From: Marinobacterium aestuarii
Lineage (GTDB): Bacteria > Pseudomonadota > Gammaproteobacteria > Pseudomonadales > Balneatricaceae
Direction: 5' to 3'
DNA length: 64,000 nt
NCBI RefSeq assembly: GCF_001651805.1
Contig: NZ_CP015839.1
Span: forward strand, 2,108,001-2,172,000
The first letter of the stretch is position 1, and every line of letters starts with the position of its first letter. Below, piece by piece: positions 18,315 to 29,964 of this stretch. The notes under the pieces are model-generated. The model was given only the letters and a program-made list of their open reading frames with translations. It ran no database searches and had not been told where the DNA came from. The translations under genes and the position numbers were made by a program.

Positions 18315-19331
18315 TTGTCCGGCTTTTGTACCATTGCGATTGATGCGATGGGCGGGGACTTCGGTCCCCGCGTTACGGTTCCCGCCACCGTTGAGGCGCT
18401 TGAGCGATACCCAGGTCTAACCATTAAGCTGGTTGGCCAAACCGATACCTTTACCCCCTACCTGCAAGATATTTCCGCATCCGTGCGCGATCGGCTGCAG
18501 CCTGTTCAGGCTGATGACCTTATTGCCATGGATGAAAAACCATCCCATGCGTTGCGCAAAGGCCAGAATAGCTCCCTCAGTGTTGCCCTGCAGCTGGTTG
18601 CTGATGGTCAGGCAAATGCCTGCGTCAGTGCGGGCAATACAGGTGCGCTGATGGTGATCGGGCGGCATCTGTTGCGCATGCTGGAGGGGATTGATAGGCC
18701 GGCTATCGTGACGGCGGTACCCACGCTTGAGGGGCACTGCTACATGCTCGATCTGGGCGCCAATGTGGACTGCTGTGCCGAGCATCTGCTGCAGTTTGCC
18801 ATCATGGGCTCAGTCATGACCCAGGCGGTGGACGGCATTACTGCCCCCCGTGTCGGCTTGCTGAATATTGGTCAGGAAGCCATCAAGGGTAACGAGCAGG
18901 TCAAACTCGCGTCCGCGCTGATCAGGGCGCATGGGCGTCTCAACTATATCGGCTATGTCGAGGGTGATGATATCTTCGCCGGCAAGGCTGATGTGGTGGT
19001 GTGTGACGGCTTTGTCGGTAATATTGCGCTCAAGAGCAGTGAGGGTGTGTCGCGCCTGGTGGCGAGCCGGCTGCGTGCGGCCTTTGGGCGCACCTGGTAC
19101 AGGCGTGTGCTGGCCTGGCTGGCGCGGCCGGTACTGCGCGAGCTGGGGCAGCAGCTGGATCCGTCGCGGCGCAATGGTGCCAGTCTGCTCGGGCTCCAGG
19201 GTATCGTCGTCAAGAGTCATGGCGGGGCCGACAGTGCCTGTTTTGGCTTTGCCATAGATGAGGCGGTCGCCGAGATAAAGATGGATGTGCCGAGGCGAAT
19301 CAGCGAGCAGCTTGCTGCATCCCTGGTCTGA
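18315..19331 (+). CDS. plsX: phosphate acyltransferase PlsX
   Basis: 338 residues. AIDAMGGDFGP near the N-terminus, VSAGNTGALM, and a central GNIALKSSEG stretch identify PlsX, which makes acyl-phosphate from acyl-ACP for phospholipid synthesis. The start is a TTG two bases after the rpmF stop, which implies translational coupling; an AGGA lies inside the end of rpmF. It opens the lipid cluster plsX-fabD-fabG-acpP-fabF. Confidence 0.95.
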   Translation: MSGFCTIAIDAMGGDFGPRVTVPATVEALERYPGLTIKLVGQTDTFTPYLQDISASVRDRLQPVQADDLIAMDEKPSHALRKGQNSSLSVALQLVADGQANACVSAGNTGALMVIGRHLLRMLEGIDRPAIVTAVPTLEGHCYMLDLGANVDCCAEHLLQFAIMGSVMTQAVDGITAPRVGLLNIGQEAIKGNEQVKLASALIRAHGRLNYIGYVEGDDIFAGKADVVVCDGFVGNIALKSSEGVSRLVASRLRAAFGRTWYRRVLAWLARPVLRELGQQLDPSRRNGASLLGLQGIVVKSHGGADSACFGFAIDEAVAEIKMDVPRRISEQLAASLV

Positions 19332-19475
19332 GTGCCTATACTGATCCCCGATGTGCCGTTTTAAGGCTATCTGCGGGGCGGTTCGGTCTGCCAAGCATCA
19401 CGTATTCATGTAAACTACGGCTCCATTATGCCCCTAGGGCGGTCATCGCAATTAGATTGCAGAGACGAGGAATCC

Positions 19476-20408
19476 ATGTCGCAAGCGCTTGCTTTTGTTT
19501 TCCCCGGACAGGGTTCCCAGCATCTTGGTATGCTGGCTGAACTCGCCGAACAGTATTCCGTTATTCAGGAAACCTTTGCCGAGGCGTCCCAGGTGCTGGG
19601 GTATGACCTCTGGGCGCTGGTACAGCAGGGTTCTGAAGACGAATTGAACAATACCGAGGTTACCCAGCCTGCATTGCTCAGTGCTGCCGTGGCGCTGTGG
19701 CGTCTGTGGCAAGAGCGCGGCGGTGCTACGCCTGCACTGATGGCCGGTCACAGTCTGGGTGAATACAGCGCCCTGGTATGCGCCGGTGTGCTTGGCTTCG
19801 CCGATGGCGTGCGCCTGGTGCAGTTGCGTGGTCGCCTGATGCAGCAGGCAGTGCCTGCGGGCACGGGGGCCATGGCGGCCATTCTCGGGCTGGATGATGC
19901 GGCTATTGCCGCGGCCTGTGAGGGTGCAGCCCAGGGGCAGGTGGTGTCGCCGGTCAATTTCAACTGCCCGGGCCAGGTGGTGATCGCCGGTGAAAAGGCG
20001 GCCGTTGAGCGCGCCATGGAGGCCTGCAAGGCCGCTGGTGCCAAACGGGCGATTCCGCTGCCGGTGAGCGTGCCGTCACACTGTGCGCTGATGCGTCCGG
20101 CAGCTGAGGGGATGGCGCCTGTGCTGGCCGATATTGTGCTGCAGGCACCGCAAATTCCGGTGCTGCAGAACGTGGATGCCGCTGTGCCGGCGACCCTTGA
20201 GCAGATCCGGGAGAACCTGCTGGCGCAGCTCTACAGTCCGGTGCTCTGGACGCGTACTGTGCAGGCCATGGTGGCTGCCGGTGCTGAGACCATGGTGGAG
20301 TGCGGCCCCGGCAAGGTGTTGTCCGGCCTCAACAAGAAAGTGCACAAGGCACTCAATGTGGTTGCGATCAACGAGCCCGCAGGCCTTGCCAAGGCGCTGG
20401 GCGAATAA
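19476..20408 (+). CDS. fabD: malonyl-CoA:ACP transacylase
   Basis: 310 residues from the ATG at 19476 with GAGG five bases upstream. It starts with FVFPGQGSQHLGML, has the nucleophile Ser93 in GHSLGEYSAL and a catalytic histidine in VPSHCALM. It transfers malonyl groups from CoA to ACP. The frame is open for another 48 bases upstream, but these do not match the family. 144 bp separate it from plsX, leaving room for its own promoter. Confidence 0.96.
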   Translation: MSQALAFVFPGQGSQHLGMLAELAEQYSVIQETFAEASQVLGYDLWALVQQGSEDELNNTEVTQPALLSAAVALWRLWQERGGATPALMAGHSLGEYSALVCAGVLGFADGVRLVQLRGRLMQQAVPAGTGAMAAILGLDDAAIAAACEGAAQGQVVSPVNFNCPGQVVIAGEKAAVERAMEACKAAGAKRAIPLPVSVPSHCALMRPAAEGMAPVLADIVLQAPQIPVLQNVDAAVPATLEQIRENLLAQLYSPVLWTRTVQAMVAAGAETMVECGPGKVLSGLNKKVHKALNVVAINEPAGLAKALGE

Positions 20409-20428
20409 ATATCGATAAGGGACAGCAG

Positions 20429-21172
20429 ATGAGTATCGAAGGTAAAGTGGCGCTGGTGACCGGTGCTACCCGTGGTATCGGCAGGGCAATTGCGCATGAG
20501 TTGGCAGGTCAGGGCGCCATTGTGGTGGGTACGGCAACTAGCGAATCGGGGGCTCAGACCATCAGTGCCTACCTCGGTGAAGCGGGTTTCAAAGGCGCAG
20601 GCATGGTGCTGGATGTCTCCAGTGCAGAGTCTGTTGAGCAGGTCATCAAGCGCATTCAGGATGAGTTTGGTGCGGTGGATATCCTCGTCAATAATGCGGG
20701 TATCACCCGCGATAATCTGATGATGCGGATGAAAGAAGATGAGTGGGATTCGGTGCTGAATACCAATCTCACCTCGGTTTATCGCGTCGTCAAGGCGTGC
20801 CTGCGTGGCATGACCAAGGCGCGCTGGGGTCGCATCATCAGTGTCAGCTCGGTGGTGGCCTCCATGGGCAATGCCGGCCAGGCCAACTACGCGGCCGCCA
20901 AGGCGGGTATGGAGGGCTTCACCCGTGCGCTGGCGCGTGAGGTGGGTTCACGCAATGTTACGGTTAACTGTGTCGCGCCGGGCTTTATCGATACCGACAT
21001 GACCAGTGGTCTGGCAGATGAGCACAAGGCGCATCTGCAGGCGCAAATTCCAATGAATCGTCTCGGTCAGCCCGAGGAGATCGCTGCCGTGGTGGGCTTT
21101 CTGGCCGGCCAGGGGGGCGCCTATGTCACAGGCGAGACAATCCAGGTCAACGGCGGGATGTACATGGCCTGA
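20429..21172 (+). CDS. fabG: 3-oxoacyl-ACP reductase FabG
   Basis: 247 residues. The SDR features are clear: TGATRGIGRAIA near residue 12, NNAGIT near residue 87, catalytic serine in SVSSVVASMG and the YxxxK in NYAAAKAG. It reduces 3-oxoacyl-ACP with NADPH. AAGGGA precedes the ATG at 20429, and 20 bp separate it from fabD. Confidence 0.96.
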   Translation: MSIEGKVALVTGATRGIGRAIAHELAGQGAIVVGTATSESGAQTISAYLGEAGFKGAGMVLDVSSAESVEQVIKRIQDEFGAVDILVNNAGITRDNLMMRMKEDEWDSVLNTNLTSVYRVVKACLRGMTKARWGRIISVSSVVASMGNAGQANYAAAKAGMEGFTRALAREVGSRNVTVNCVAPGFIDTDMTSGLADEHKAHLQAQIPMNRLGQPEEIAAVVGFLAGQGGAYVTGETIQVNGGMYMA

Positions 21173-21260
21173 TTTCGGCTTCTGTCACAAAGAATTGTTT
21201 TTTTCGGCAATTTGTTGATAATTGGCCGTCAGTTTACGGTGATAATAAACGCTGTCACGC

Positions 21261-21289
21261 TTGCTAGGGCATGGCGGTATCTATAAAAT
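21261..21289 (+). promoter_or_regulatory. sigma-70 promoter of acpP
   Basis: TTGCTA (21261-21266), 17 bp, TAAAAT (21284-21289) in an AT-rich region. It would give acpP its own strong transcript with a leader of about 45 bases, as expected for this very abundant protein. Confidence 0.6.
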
Positions 21290-21339
21290 CCCGATTCGCA
21301 TCTCAGGGTGCACGGGTTGAAAAGAATATAGGAAGAGTT

Positions 21340-21573
21340 ATGAGCAACATTGAAGAGCGCGTAAAGAAAATCATCGCAGAACAGCTGGGCGTTAAAGGCG
21401 ACGAAGTGACCAACGAAGCCTCTTTCGTTGAAGATCTTGGCGCTGACTCTCTGGACACTGTAGAGCTGGTTATGGCTCTGGAAGAAGAGTTCGAAACTGA
21501 GATTCCTGACGAAGAAGCTGAAAAAATCACCACCGTACAGCTGGCAATCGATTACATTAACACGCACCAGTAA
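21340..21573 (+). CDS. acpP: acyl carrier protein
   Basis: 77 residues, very acidic. The phosphopantetheine site is Ser37 in [19 protein letters not shown] precedes the ATG at 21340; 69 more bases of open frame upstream belong to the leader. It is the carrier for all fatty-acid intermediates and the partner of every Fab enzyme around it. Confidence 0.97.
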   Translation: MSNIEERVKKIIAEQLGVKGDEVTNEASFVEDLGADSLDTVELVMALEEEFETEIPDEEAEKITTVQLAIDYINTHQ

Positions 21574-21595
21574 TCGACAGGTTCAAGAATAAGTG

Positions 21596-21637
21596 AAAAG
21601 CCGCATCTATCGCAGTATAGTGCGGCTTTTCTTTTTT
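21596..21637 (+). terminator. terminator after acpP
   Basis: AAAAGCCGCA (21596-21605) pairs with TGCGGCTTTT (21621-21630), with a second CTAT/ATAG stem in the loop, followed by a T-rich tract. It sits before fabF and probably lets the cell make far more acpP than fabF message. Confidence 0.85.
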
Positions 21638-21663
21638 ACGGCCAGAGTAACTGGAGGATCGCA

Positions 21664-22902
21664 ATGTCTCGCAGGAGAGTGGTGGTTACCGGCATCGGAA
21701 TGCTGACACCGGTGGGGAATACGGTTAAAGAAACCTGGGACAACATCCTTGCTGGCAAAAGTGGTGCAGCACCGATTGACCACTTCGACGCATCTGCGTT
21801 TGCGACACGCTTCTCTGCCCCTGTGAAGGGGTTTGATGTTAGCAAGTACATGAGTGTTAAAGATGCCCGCAAAATGGACCTGTTCATTCAGTACGGCATG
21901 GCAGCCGCGATTCAGGCGATCGATGACTCTGGTCTGGAAGTGAACGACGAAAATTCACACCGCATCGGCTGTGCGGTGGGCTCGGGCATCGGCGGCCTGT
22001 CGATGATCGAGAGAAATCATGATATTTTGCGCGAAGGCGGCCCGCGCCGCATTTCGCCGTTTTTCGTGCCAGGCAGCATTATCAACATGATTGCCGGCAA
22101 CCTGGCGATCAGGTACGGCCTGCGCGGCCCGAACATTGCCATTACCACGGCCTGTACTACAGGTACGCACAACATTGGTCATGCCATGCGCATGATTCAG
22201 TACGGTGATGCTGATGTGATGGTGGCCGGCGGTGCTGAGATGGCCAATACCCCGCTGGGTATCGGTGGTTTTGCCGCTGCCCGTGCGCTCTCTACCCGTA
22301 ATGACGACCCGACGGCGGCGAGCCGGCCCTGGGATCGCGACCGTGACGGCTTCGTGCTGGGCGACGGTGCCGGCATAGTGGTGCTGGAAGAGTACGAATA
22401 CGCCAAGGCGCGCGGTGCGCGAATCTATGCGGAAATCGTGGGCTTTGGCATGAGTGATGATGCCTTCCACATGACAGCGCCGCCGGAGTCCGGCGAAGGT
22501 GCTGCCCGTGCGATGGAAAATACCCTGCGTGATGCCGGTATGAACCCGGACGAGCTGCACTACATCAATGCCCACGGCACCTCGACGCCGGCGGGGGATG
22601 TCGCTGAGTCCAATGCCGCCAAGCGTGTGCTTGGCAGTTCCGCCTCTGCGGTGCGCATGAGTTCCACCAAGTCGATGGTCGGACACTTGCTGGGTGCGGC
22701 CGGTGCGGTAGAGGCCATTTTCTGCCTGCTGGCCATTCGTGACCAGGTGGCGCCGCCCACCATCAACCTGGATAACCCGTCCGACGGTTGTGATCTCAAC
22801 TATGTGCCCAAGGTGGCCCAGGAATGCCGGATAGACACAGCGCTGTCCAATTCCTTCGGCTTTGGCGGCACCAACGGCACTCTTGCGTTTCGCAAAATTT
22901 GA
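21664..22902 (+). CDS. fabF: 3-oxoacyl-ACP synthase II (KAS II)
   Basis: 412 residues, full length. The active-site Cys is in [13 protein letters not shown], with the two histidines in [11 protein letters not shown] and [12 protein letters not shown], and a glycine-rich [12 protein letters not shown] near the C-terminus. It condenses malonyl-ACP with acyl-ACP and tunes membrane unsaturation with temperature. TGGAGGA precedes the ATG. Confidence 0.97.
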   Translation: MSRRRVVVTGIGMLTPVGNTVKETWDNILAGKSGAAPIDHFDASAFATRFSAPVKGFDVSKYMSVKDARKMDLFIQYGMAAAIQAIDDSGLEVNDENSHRIGCAVGSGIGGLSMIERNHDILREGGPRRISPFFVPGSIINMIAGNLAIRYGLRGPNIAITTACTTGTHNIGHAMRMIQYGDADVMVAGGAEMANTPLGIGGFAAARALSTRNDDPTAASRPWDRDRDGFVLGDGAGIVVLEEYEYAKARGARIYAEIVGFGMSDDAFHMTAPPESGEGAARAMENTLRDAGMNPDELHYINAHGTSTPAGDVAESNAAKRVLGSSASAVRMSSTKSMVGHLLGAAGAVEAIFCLLAIRDQVAPPTINLDNPSDGCDLNYVPKVAQECRIDTALSNSFGFGGTNGTLAFRKI

Positions 22903-22956
22903 TCCGCAGTCGTGCGTTCCTGTCCTGCGGGGCAGGGGCGCAGTCTGTGCCCGTCT

Positions 22957-23802
22957 ATGAATAAGTCTCCTTTCACACTGATCAATGGTGTTGCCGCCGA
23001 TTCAGTTGCGGTAACCGACCGTGGCCTGGCCTATGGCGATGGTCTGTTCGAAACCGTGCAGTTGCGAGCGGGGCGTCCGCTATTGCTGGATTTGCACCTT
23101 GAGCGTCTGCGCAGCGGTTGTGAGCGTTTGGCGATCAAATCCCCCACACTGTTTGACGATTTGCAGAGCGACCTGGAGCATCTGGCCCGTTTGTGCTCCA
23201 TGCAGGACTTCGGTGTCCTCAAGATTCTGGTCACTCGCGGCGCCGGTGGGCGTGGTTATCTGCCTCAGGTCGGTATGGCGCCGACGCGCATTGTAATCGT
23301 CTCTGTTATGCCGGACTATCCGCACAGTCCTGCTCAGGCTGGCGTGCGGGTGCGCTGGTGTGACATGACCCTGGCGCTGAGTCCTCGGCTGGCGGGTATC
23401 AAGCACCTCAACCGTCTGGAGCAGGTGCTGGCGCGCAGCGAGTGGGATGATCCTGATATCCGCGAGGGCTTGCTCTGTGACACTGAGGGCTTTGTGGTGG
23501 AGGGCACCATGAGCAACCTGCTCTGGGTCCGTGGCAAAGTCCTCCATGCGCCGCTGCTGGATCGCTGCGGTGTGGCCGGTGTGGTGCGCAAGCGCGTGCT
23601 GCAGCTGGCGGCCGCAGCCGGGATCGAGGTACTTGAAGGGCGCTTTGGCAAATCGGAACTTGAACAGGCGGACGAAATCATGCTGTGTAACAGCCTGATT
23701 GATATCTGGCCTGTGGTCACACTGGACGCACGGCACTGGTCGGTGGGTCCGGTTACTCGAGCGCTGCAATCGCTGCTAGCAAAGGATTATCTTGCGTGTT
23801 GA
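22957..23802 (+). CDS. pabC: aminodeoxychorismate lyase
   Basis: 281 residues, class IV PLP aminotransferase fold. DRGLAYGDGLFETVQL lies near the N-terminus and the PLP lysine is in AGIKHLNRLEQVLAR. It releases p-aminobenzoate and pyruvate from aminodeoxychorismate for folate. The ATG at 22957 starts where the family does, though the Shine-Dalgarno is poor. The 3' end overlaps mltG by seven bases. Confidence 0.92.
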   Translation: MNKSPFTLINGVAADSVAVTDRGLAYGDGLFETVQLRAGRPLLLDLHLERLRSGCERLAIKSPTLFDDLQSDLEHLARLCSMQDFGVLKILVTRGAGGRGYLPQVGMAPTRIVIVSVMPDYPHSPAQAGVRVRWCDMTLALSPRLAGIKHLNRLEQVLARSEWDDPDIREGLLCDTEGFVVEGTMSNLLWVRGKVLHAPLLDRCGVAGVVRKRVLQLAAAAGIEVLEGRFGKSELEQADEIMLCNSLIDIWPVVTLDARHWSVGPVTRALQSLLAKDYLAC

Positions 23803-24830
23803 AAAAATCTATAAGCCTGATGGCCGTTGGCGCCTTTCTGGTCCTGTTGCTGGGTGCCATCGCCTGGCAGCGTATTAATGCCTATGTCGACAGCCCCTTG
23901 CCGGTGGGTGAGCCCCGTACGCTGCTGATTGAGCGGGGGCAGGGGTTCAATCAGATTGTTGCCGACCTGGAGACCGCAAATCTGGTGCAAAGGCCGATTT
24001 TTCTGCGGATTTATGCGCGTATTAATGGCCTGGCGCACCGGGTTAAAGCCGGTGAGTATGAGTTGGAACCGGGTCTGACACTGCGTGTCCTGCTGCAGAA
24101 AATGATTGATGGTGACACCCTGCGGCATTTTTTCACCGTGGTGGAGGGCACCACCTTCGCGCAGTTGCGTGAGCAGCTGGAGGCCAATACAGTGCTGCTG
24201 CAGACTCTGAGCGAGCTGGACGACAGCGAGGTCATGGCGCAGCTAGGGGAGCCGGAGCAACACCCGGAAGGCATGTTCCTGGCCGAAACCTACCAGTATC
24301 TGCGGGGCATGTCGGACCTGGATCTGTTGCGTCGCGCTCGTACCTCGCTGGATGAAGCCCTGGCCCAGGCCTGGGAGAAGCGTGCGTCGGAGCTGCCCTA
24401 TGAGTCTGCGTATGAGGCCCTGACCATGGCCTCGATCATTGAAAAGGAAACCGCGGTGGCGCAGGAGCGTCCGCGCATCAGCGGTGTTTTTGTGCGTCGA
24501 TTACAGCAGGGTATGCGCCTGCAAACCGATCCAACGGTGATCTACGGCATGGGAGCTGAGTACAAGGGCAATCTGCGCCGCTCCGATCTGGTGCAGAAAA
24601 CGCCCTATAACACCTATGCCATCGAAGGGTTGCCGCCCACGCCCATTGCCATGGTCGGTAAGGATGCTATCGAAGCTGCGCTCAATCCTGAAGCCGGTCC
24701 CTGGCTGTTTTTTGTGGCCAAGGGCGACGGCAGTCATCATTTTTCGGCCCGTTTGTCGGAGCATAATTCCGCCGTGCGGCGTTATCAGCTGCAACGGCGC
24801 GAAGACTACCGTTCGACGCCGGGGGGCTGA
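23796..24830 (+). CDS. mltG: endolytic murein transglycosylase MltG
   Basis: 344 residues from a GTG inside the end of pabC. One N-terminal membrane segment (about residues 5-25) is followed by a LysM-like part and the YceG catalytic domain, with the conserved glutamate in TMASIIEKETAV and a GLPPTPIAMVGKDAI segment. It cuts nascent glycan strands and sets their length. The pabC-mltG-tmk-holB order is widely conserved. Confidence 0.94.
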   Translation: MLKKSISLMAVGAFLVLLLGAIAWQRINAYVDSPLPVGEPRTLLIERGQGFNQIVADLETANLVQRPIFLRIYARINGLAHRVKAGEYELEPGLTLRVLLQKMIDGDTLRHFFTVVEGTTFAQLREQLEANTVLLQTLSELDDSEVMAQLGEPEQHPEGMFLAETYQYLRGMSDLDLLRRARTSLDEALAQAWEKRASELPYESAYEALTMASIIEKETAVAQERPRISGVFVRRLQQGMRLQTDPTVIYGMGAEYKGNLRRSDLVQKTPYNTYAIEGLPPTPIAMVGKDAIEAALNPEAGPWLFFVAKGDGSHHFSARLSEHNSAVRRYQLQRREDYRSTPGG

Positions 24831-26478
<1,648 letters not shown>

Positions 26479-26500
26479 AACTGAGTGGGAGCTTAGCTCG

Positions 26501-26851
26501 ATGTCCTTAGTGCCGCGCATCAGTCATGGTATTTTGTCCTTGGCCATAGAAACCAAGGAAGATCTGTACAAGGCCTTTATGCCGTTTGTGACCAATGGCG
26601 GCCTGTTTATTCCGACGCCCAGAGCCTATCAGCTCGGCGAGGAAGTTTTCATGCTGTTAAGCCTGATGGAAGAGCCGGACAAGCTGCCGGTCACCGGCAA
26701 GGTTATCTGGGTCACGCCCAGGGTCGCTCAGGGTGGTCGTGTGCCGGGTATCGGCATACAGCTGTCTCCGGACGATAATACCCTTGTGCGCAAGGTAGAA
26801 ACCTACCTTGCCGGTACTCTCAATTCCGGGCGCCGCACGCACTCCCTGTAA
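26501..26851 (+). CDS. pilZ: PilZ-domain type IV pilus assembly protein
   Basis: 116 residues. The central FVTNGGLFIPTPRAYQLGEEVFMLLSL block matches the type IV pilus PilZ of Pseudomonas. It lacks the RxxxR and DxSxxG motifs needed to bind c-di-GMP, as that subgroup does; it works instead through the PilB ATPase and FimX. GGGAG nine bases upstream supports the ATG at 26501. The holB-pilZ-tatD order is the common one. Confidence 0.93.
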   Translation: MSLVPRISHGILSLAIETKEDLYKAFMPFVTNGGLFIPTPRAYQLGEEVFMLLSLMEEPDKLPVTGKVIWVTPRVAQGGRVPGIGIQLSPDDNTLVRKVETYLAGTLNSGRRTHSL

Positions 26852-26881
26852 TATCATTTTCTTGCGAGCCTATTTCGTCTG

Positions 26882-27658
26882 ATGTTTATTGATTCACACT
26901 GTCATCTCGACAAGATCGACCTTGCCCCTTACAACAATGATTTTGATGCCATGCTGGCGGCCACTCGCGCCAGCAAGGTCGGTACGCTGCTCAGCGTTTC
27001 GGTCAGCATGCAGGACTTCCCCGCACTCTATAAAAGTATCGAGCCCTACGATGGCATATACGCCTCGGTAGGGGTGCATCCGCTGCATTCCGATGAAGGT
27101 CTGGTGGAGGTCGGCGCCCTGGTGCGAGAGGCGGCGCGGGACAAGGTCATTGCCATCGGCGAAACCGGTCTGGATTACTTTTACAGCGCGGAATCCGCCG
27201 AGTTGCAGAAAGCGAGTTTTGTGAATCATCTGCAGGCAAGCGCTCAGACCGGGTTGCCGCTGATCGTGCATACGAGGGATGCCCGGGCGGATACTCTGGC
27301 GCTGATCGAGGAGCACGGCAACCCTGATGTGGCCGGCGTGCTGCACTGCTTTACCGAAAGCTGGGAAATGGCGGCGGCGGCGATGGATATGAACTACTTC
27401 ATCTCATTTTCCGGCATAGTGACTTTTCGCAATGCCGATGAGCTGCGTGATGTGGTGCGCAAAATGCCACTGGAACGTCTGCTGATCGAAACCGATTCGC
27501 CTTACCTGGCGCCGGTGCCGCACCGTGGCAAAAAGAATGAGCCGCGCTTTGTGTGTGAAGTGGCGCGCTGTATTGCCGATATAAGGGGCGTTTCGGTGGA
27601 AGATATTGCCGCTGCTTCAAGTGAAAACTTTTATCGGCTGTTCCGTCGCGCCGCCTGA
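26882..27658 (+). CDS. tatD: TatD family metal-dependent hydrolase
   Basis: 258 residues, a TIM-barrel metallohydrolase. Metal ligands are visible in IDSHCHLDKI at the start, GETGLDYFY, IVHTRDA, GVLHCFTESW and IETDSPYLAP. This chromosomal position, after pilZ, is that of the YcfH-type protein; TatD homologues have 3'-5' DNase or D-aminoacyl hydrolase activities and the actual substrate is uncertain. The Shine-Dalgarno sequence is weak. It ends the cluster. Confidence 0.93.
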   Translation: MFIDSHCHLDKIDLAPYNNDFDAMLAATRASKVGTLLSVSVSMQDFPALYKSIEPYDGIYASVGVHPLHSDEGLVEVGALVREAARDKVIAIGETGLDYFYSAESAELQKASFVNHLQASAQTGLPLIVHTRDARADTLALIEEHGNPDVAGVLHCFTESWEMAAAAMDMNYFISFSGIVTFRNADELRDVVRKMPLERLLIETDSPYLAPVPHRGKKNEPRFVCEVARCIADIRGVSVEDIAAASSENFYRLFRRAA

Positions 27659-27880
27659 ATTCTCTCGTCTGCCCATACGGCCTTTGCTGCGTTTTGGTTG
27701 CTGTGAAGTGCTGATTCTTCCAGTGCTGTAGCGGTGCTCTATTGGAGCCTGTTGGGGCTCTCTCCAGTCGTGGTCTGTCATAAAAGAGTCGGGTGCTTAA
27801 CTGTCATTACCCATTCGACTTTGGTATTAGTAGGGCTATATCAGACTTTACTATTCCTGCATTCCAGATTGGAGCTCCAG

Positions 27881-28981
27881 ATGAGAAGACCAGTACGAAT
27901 TGCCATTACCGGTGCGGCGGGCAGCATTGCGAATAATTTGCTGTTCAAGATTGCCGCCGGCGAAATGATGGGCAAGGATCAGCCGGTAATTTTGCAGTTG
28001 ATCGAAGTGCCGCAGGCGATGGAAGCGCTGCGCGGTATTGCGATGGAGCTGGAGGATTGCGCCTATTCGCTGCTCCATACCATTACCCTGCATGACAATG
28101 TTGAAGATGGCTTCAAGAATACCCATTTTGCGTTGCTCATCGGTGCCAGACCACGGGGTCCTGGCATGGAGCGCAGCGACCTGCTGGAAGTCAACGCCGA
28201 GATCTTTACCCGTCAGGGGCGGGCGCTGAATAACGTTGCCAACCGCGATGTGAAAGTGCTGGTGGTGGGCAATCCGGCCAATACCAATGCCCTGATCGCA
28301 AGCCGTAATGCCCCGGATCTGAGTCCGTCGCAGTTTACCTCGCTAACGCGTCTCGATCAGAACCGTGCCCGCGGCATTCTGGCCAATCACACAGGTGCCA
28401 GCCCGCGGGATATCCGCCGTGTCGTAATCTGGGGTAATCATTCTCCCACTCAGTACCCGGATTTGCATCAGGCGACCGTTCTGGACCGCGCCGCCATGGA
28501 TCAGATCAGCTTCGACTGGTACGTTGGCGAATACATCCCCAAAATTCAGTTTCGCGGTGGCGAGATCATCAAGGCCCGTGGCCAGTCCAGTGCGGCCTCG
28601 GCGGCCCAGGGTATCGTCGATCACATGCGTGACTGGGTGCTGGGTACCGAAAGCGGCGAGTTTGTCAGCATGGGCATTGTCAGTGATGGCAGCTACGGCA
28701 TCGAGAAAGGCATTATCTATTCCTTCCCGGTGCGCTGTGACTACGGTCGCTACCAGATCGTGCAGGGGCTTGAAATCAACGAATTCAGCCGTGCGCGCAT
28801 GAGTGCGACCGAAGCCGAGTTACTCGAGGAAAAGGCCATGGTGGAGCATCTGCTGCCCAGCGAAACCGCGGCATCGCACGAGAACCTGAATATCTGCCTG
28901 CGCTCAGGCGTAACCCTGTACGCCGATGGTACCGGGCCGGACGGTGCGAGCAAATACCTCACCACCAATCGGATCGGCTGA
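27881..28981 (+). CDS. mdh: malate dehydrogenase with C-terminal extension
   Basis: 366 residues from the ATG at 27881 (GGAG nearby). The Rossmann motif [21 protein letters not shown], the [10 protein letters not shown] segment and [17 protein letters not shown] followed by [12 protein letters not shown] identify the Pseudomonas/eukaryotic-type malate dehydrogenase. These enzymes usually end near the segment MVEHLL at about residue 326; here some 38 more residues follow, ending NRIG, with no match I recognise. The GSIANNLLF segment also departs from the usual GQIGYSLLF. Reversible NAD-dependent malate oxidation is the expected role, but a divergent paralogue with altered substrate is possible. 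Confidence 0.8.
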   Translation: MRRPVRIAITGAAGSIANNLLFKIAAGEMMGKDQPVILQLIEVPQAMEALRGIAMELEDCAYSLLHTITLHDNVEDGFKNTHFALLIGARPRGPGMERSDLLEVNAEIFTRQGRALNNVANRDVKVLVVGNPANTNALIASRNAPDLSPSQFTSLTRLDQNRARGILANHTGASPRDIRRVVIWGNHSPTQYPDLHQATVLDRAAMDQISFDWYVGEYIPKIQFRGGEIIKARGQSSAASAAQGIVDHMRDWVLGTESGEFVSMGIVSDGSYGIEKGIIYSFPVRCDYGRYQIVQGLEINEFSRARMSATEAELLEEKAMVEHLLPSETAASHENLNICLRSGVTLYADGTGPDGASKYLTTNRIG

Positions 28982-29202
28982 GTCAGGGGGCTCGTCAGCG
29001 CCCTGGGGTCAATGTTGACAGACAAAAGCGCTCGCTTGGTACTTCTCACAGGGTGCAAGGCGGGCGTTTTTTGTCGCCTGGTGCATTACGCAGCGAAGAC
29101 GCGCCGTTAGTCAGGGTGGCGTAGAAAGAGTACTCTATGATCTTGGTGCAGGGTGCTGGATTCCTTCCATGTGTCTGTGCATTAACAAGATCAGGGACAC
29201 CT

Positions 29203-29853
29203 ATGTCTGCGTTACGCGTGCGATACCAAACTCTGGAGTTTGCTGGTGTAGATATCCATATTCGTTCCCTGCGAGATAACCAGCAGTTTCTTGATGTTGA
29301 TCAGGTAGCTGAAAAGCTGGGTATTTCATCTGCGTCCTGGCCGTTGTTCGGTATTGTCTGGCCGTCCGGCCAGGTACTGGCCCATCTTATGTTTGACTAT
29401 GAAATCGCTGGCAAGCGCATTCTGGAGGTGGGTTGCGGTATCGGGCTGGCCAGTCTGGTGCTGAACCATCGTCAGGCGAATATTACGGCAACCGATTATC
29501 ATCCCGAGGTGGCGGCTTTTCTCAGTGCCAATGTGCTGCTGAATGCAGGGCGCAGCATCCCCTTTGTGCGCACCGGATGGGGCGATCCACAGTCGCTGCT
29601 GGGTGAGTTTGATCTTATCGTAGGTAGCGATCTGCTGTATGAACATGAGCATGTGGATATGCTGGCGGGCTTTATCAATCAGCATGCCGCGCCCCGCTGT
29701 GCTGTGGTGCTGGTGGATCCAGGCCGTGGCAATCATGCCCGCTTTAGCAAGAAAATGATCAGCCTGGGCTACAGTCACAGCCAGGCGGCACCGGTGACCG
29801 TTGACTATCTGCCCCAGCCGTTCCGCGGTCAGGTGTTGAGTTATAGGCGTTAG
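29203..29853 (+). CDS. class I SAM-dependent methyltransferase
   Basis: 216 residues from the ATG at 29203 with AGGGA six bases upstream. The SAM motif ILEVGCGIGLASL begins near residue 73, with an acidic TATDYHPEV after it and a VGSDLLYEHEHVD motif IV. The overall pattern resembles the METTL21/Nnt1 group of protein and small-molecule methyltransferases (COG3897). The substrate is not known. The gene stands alone between mdh and the persulfide dioxygenase fusion. Confidence 0.8.
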   Translation: MSALRVRYQTLEFAGVDIHIRSLRDNQQFLDVDQVAEKLGISSASWPLFGIVWPSGQVLAHLMFDYEIAGKRILEVGCGIGLASLVLNHRQANITATDYHPEVAAFLSANVLLNAGRSIPFVRTGWGDPQSLLGEFDLIVGSDLLYEHEHVDMLAGFINQHAAPRCAVVLVDPGRGNHARFSKKMISLGYSHSQAAPVTVDYLPQPFRGQVLSYRR

Positions 29854-29964
29854 TCCTATGGCCCTGGGTCCGCTTTGCACTTTGCTCTGTTGCCATCGGG
29901 TGCTGACGACTAAAGTTGTAGTCATCAGCAGCGTTAGCAGCCCCCAAGGGGGCGGGAGGCGGCA

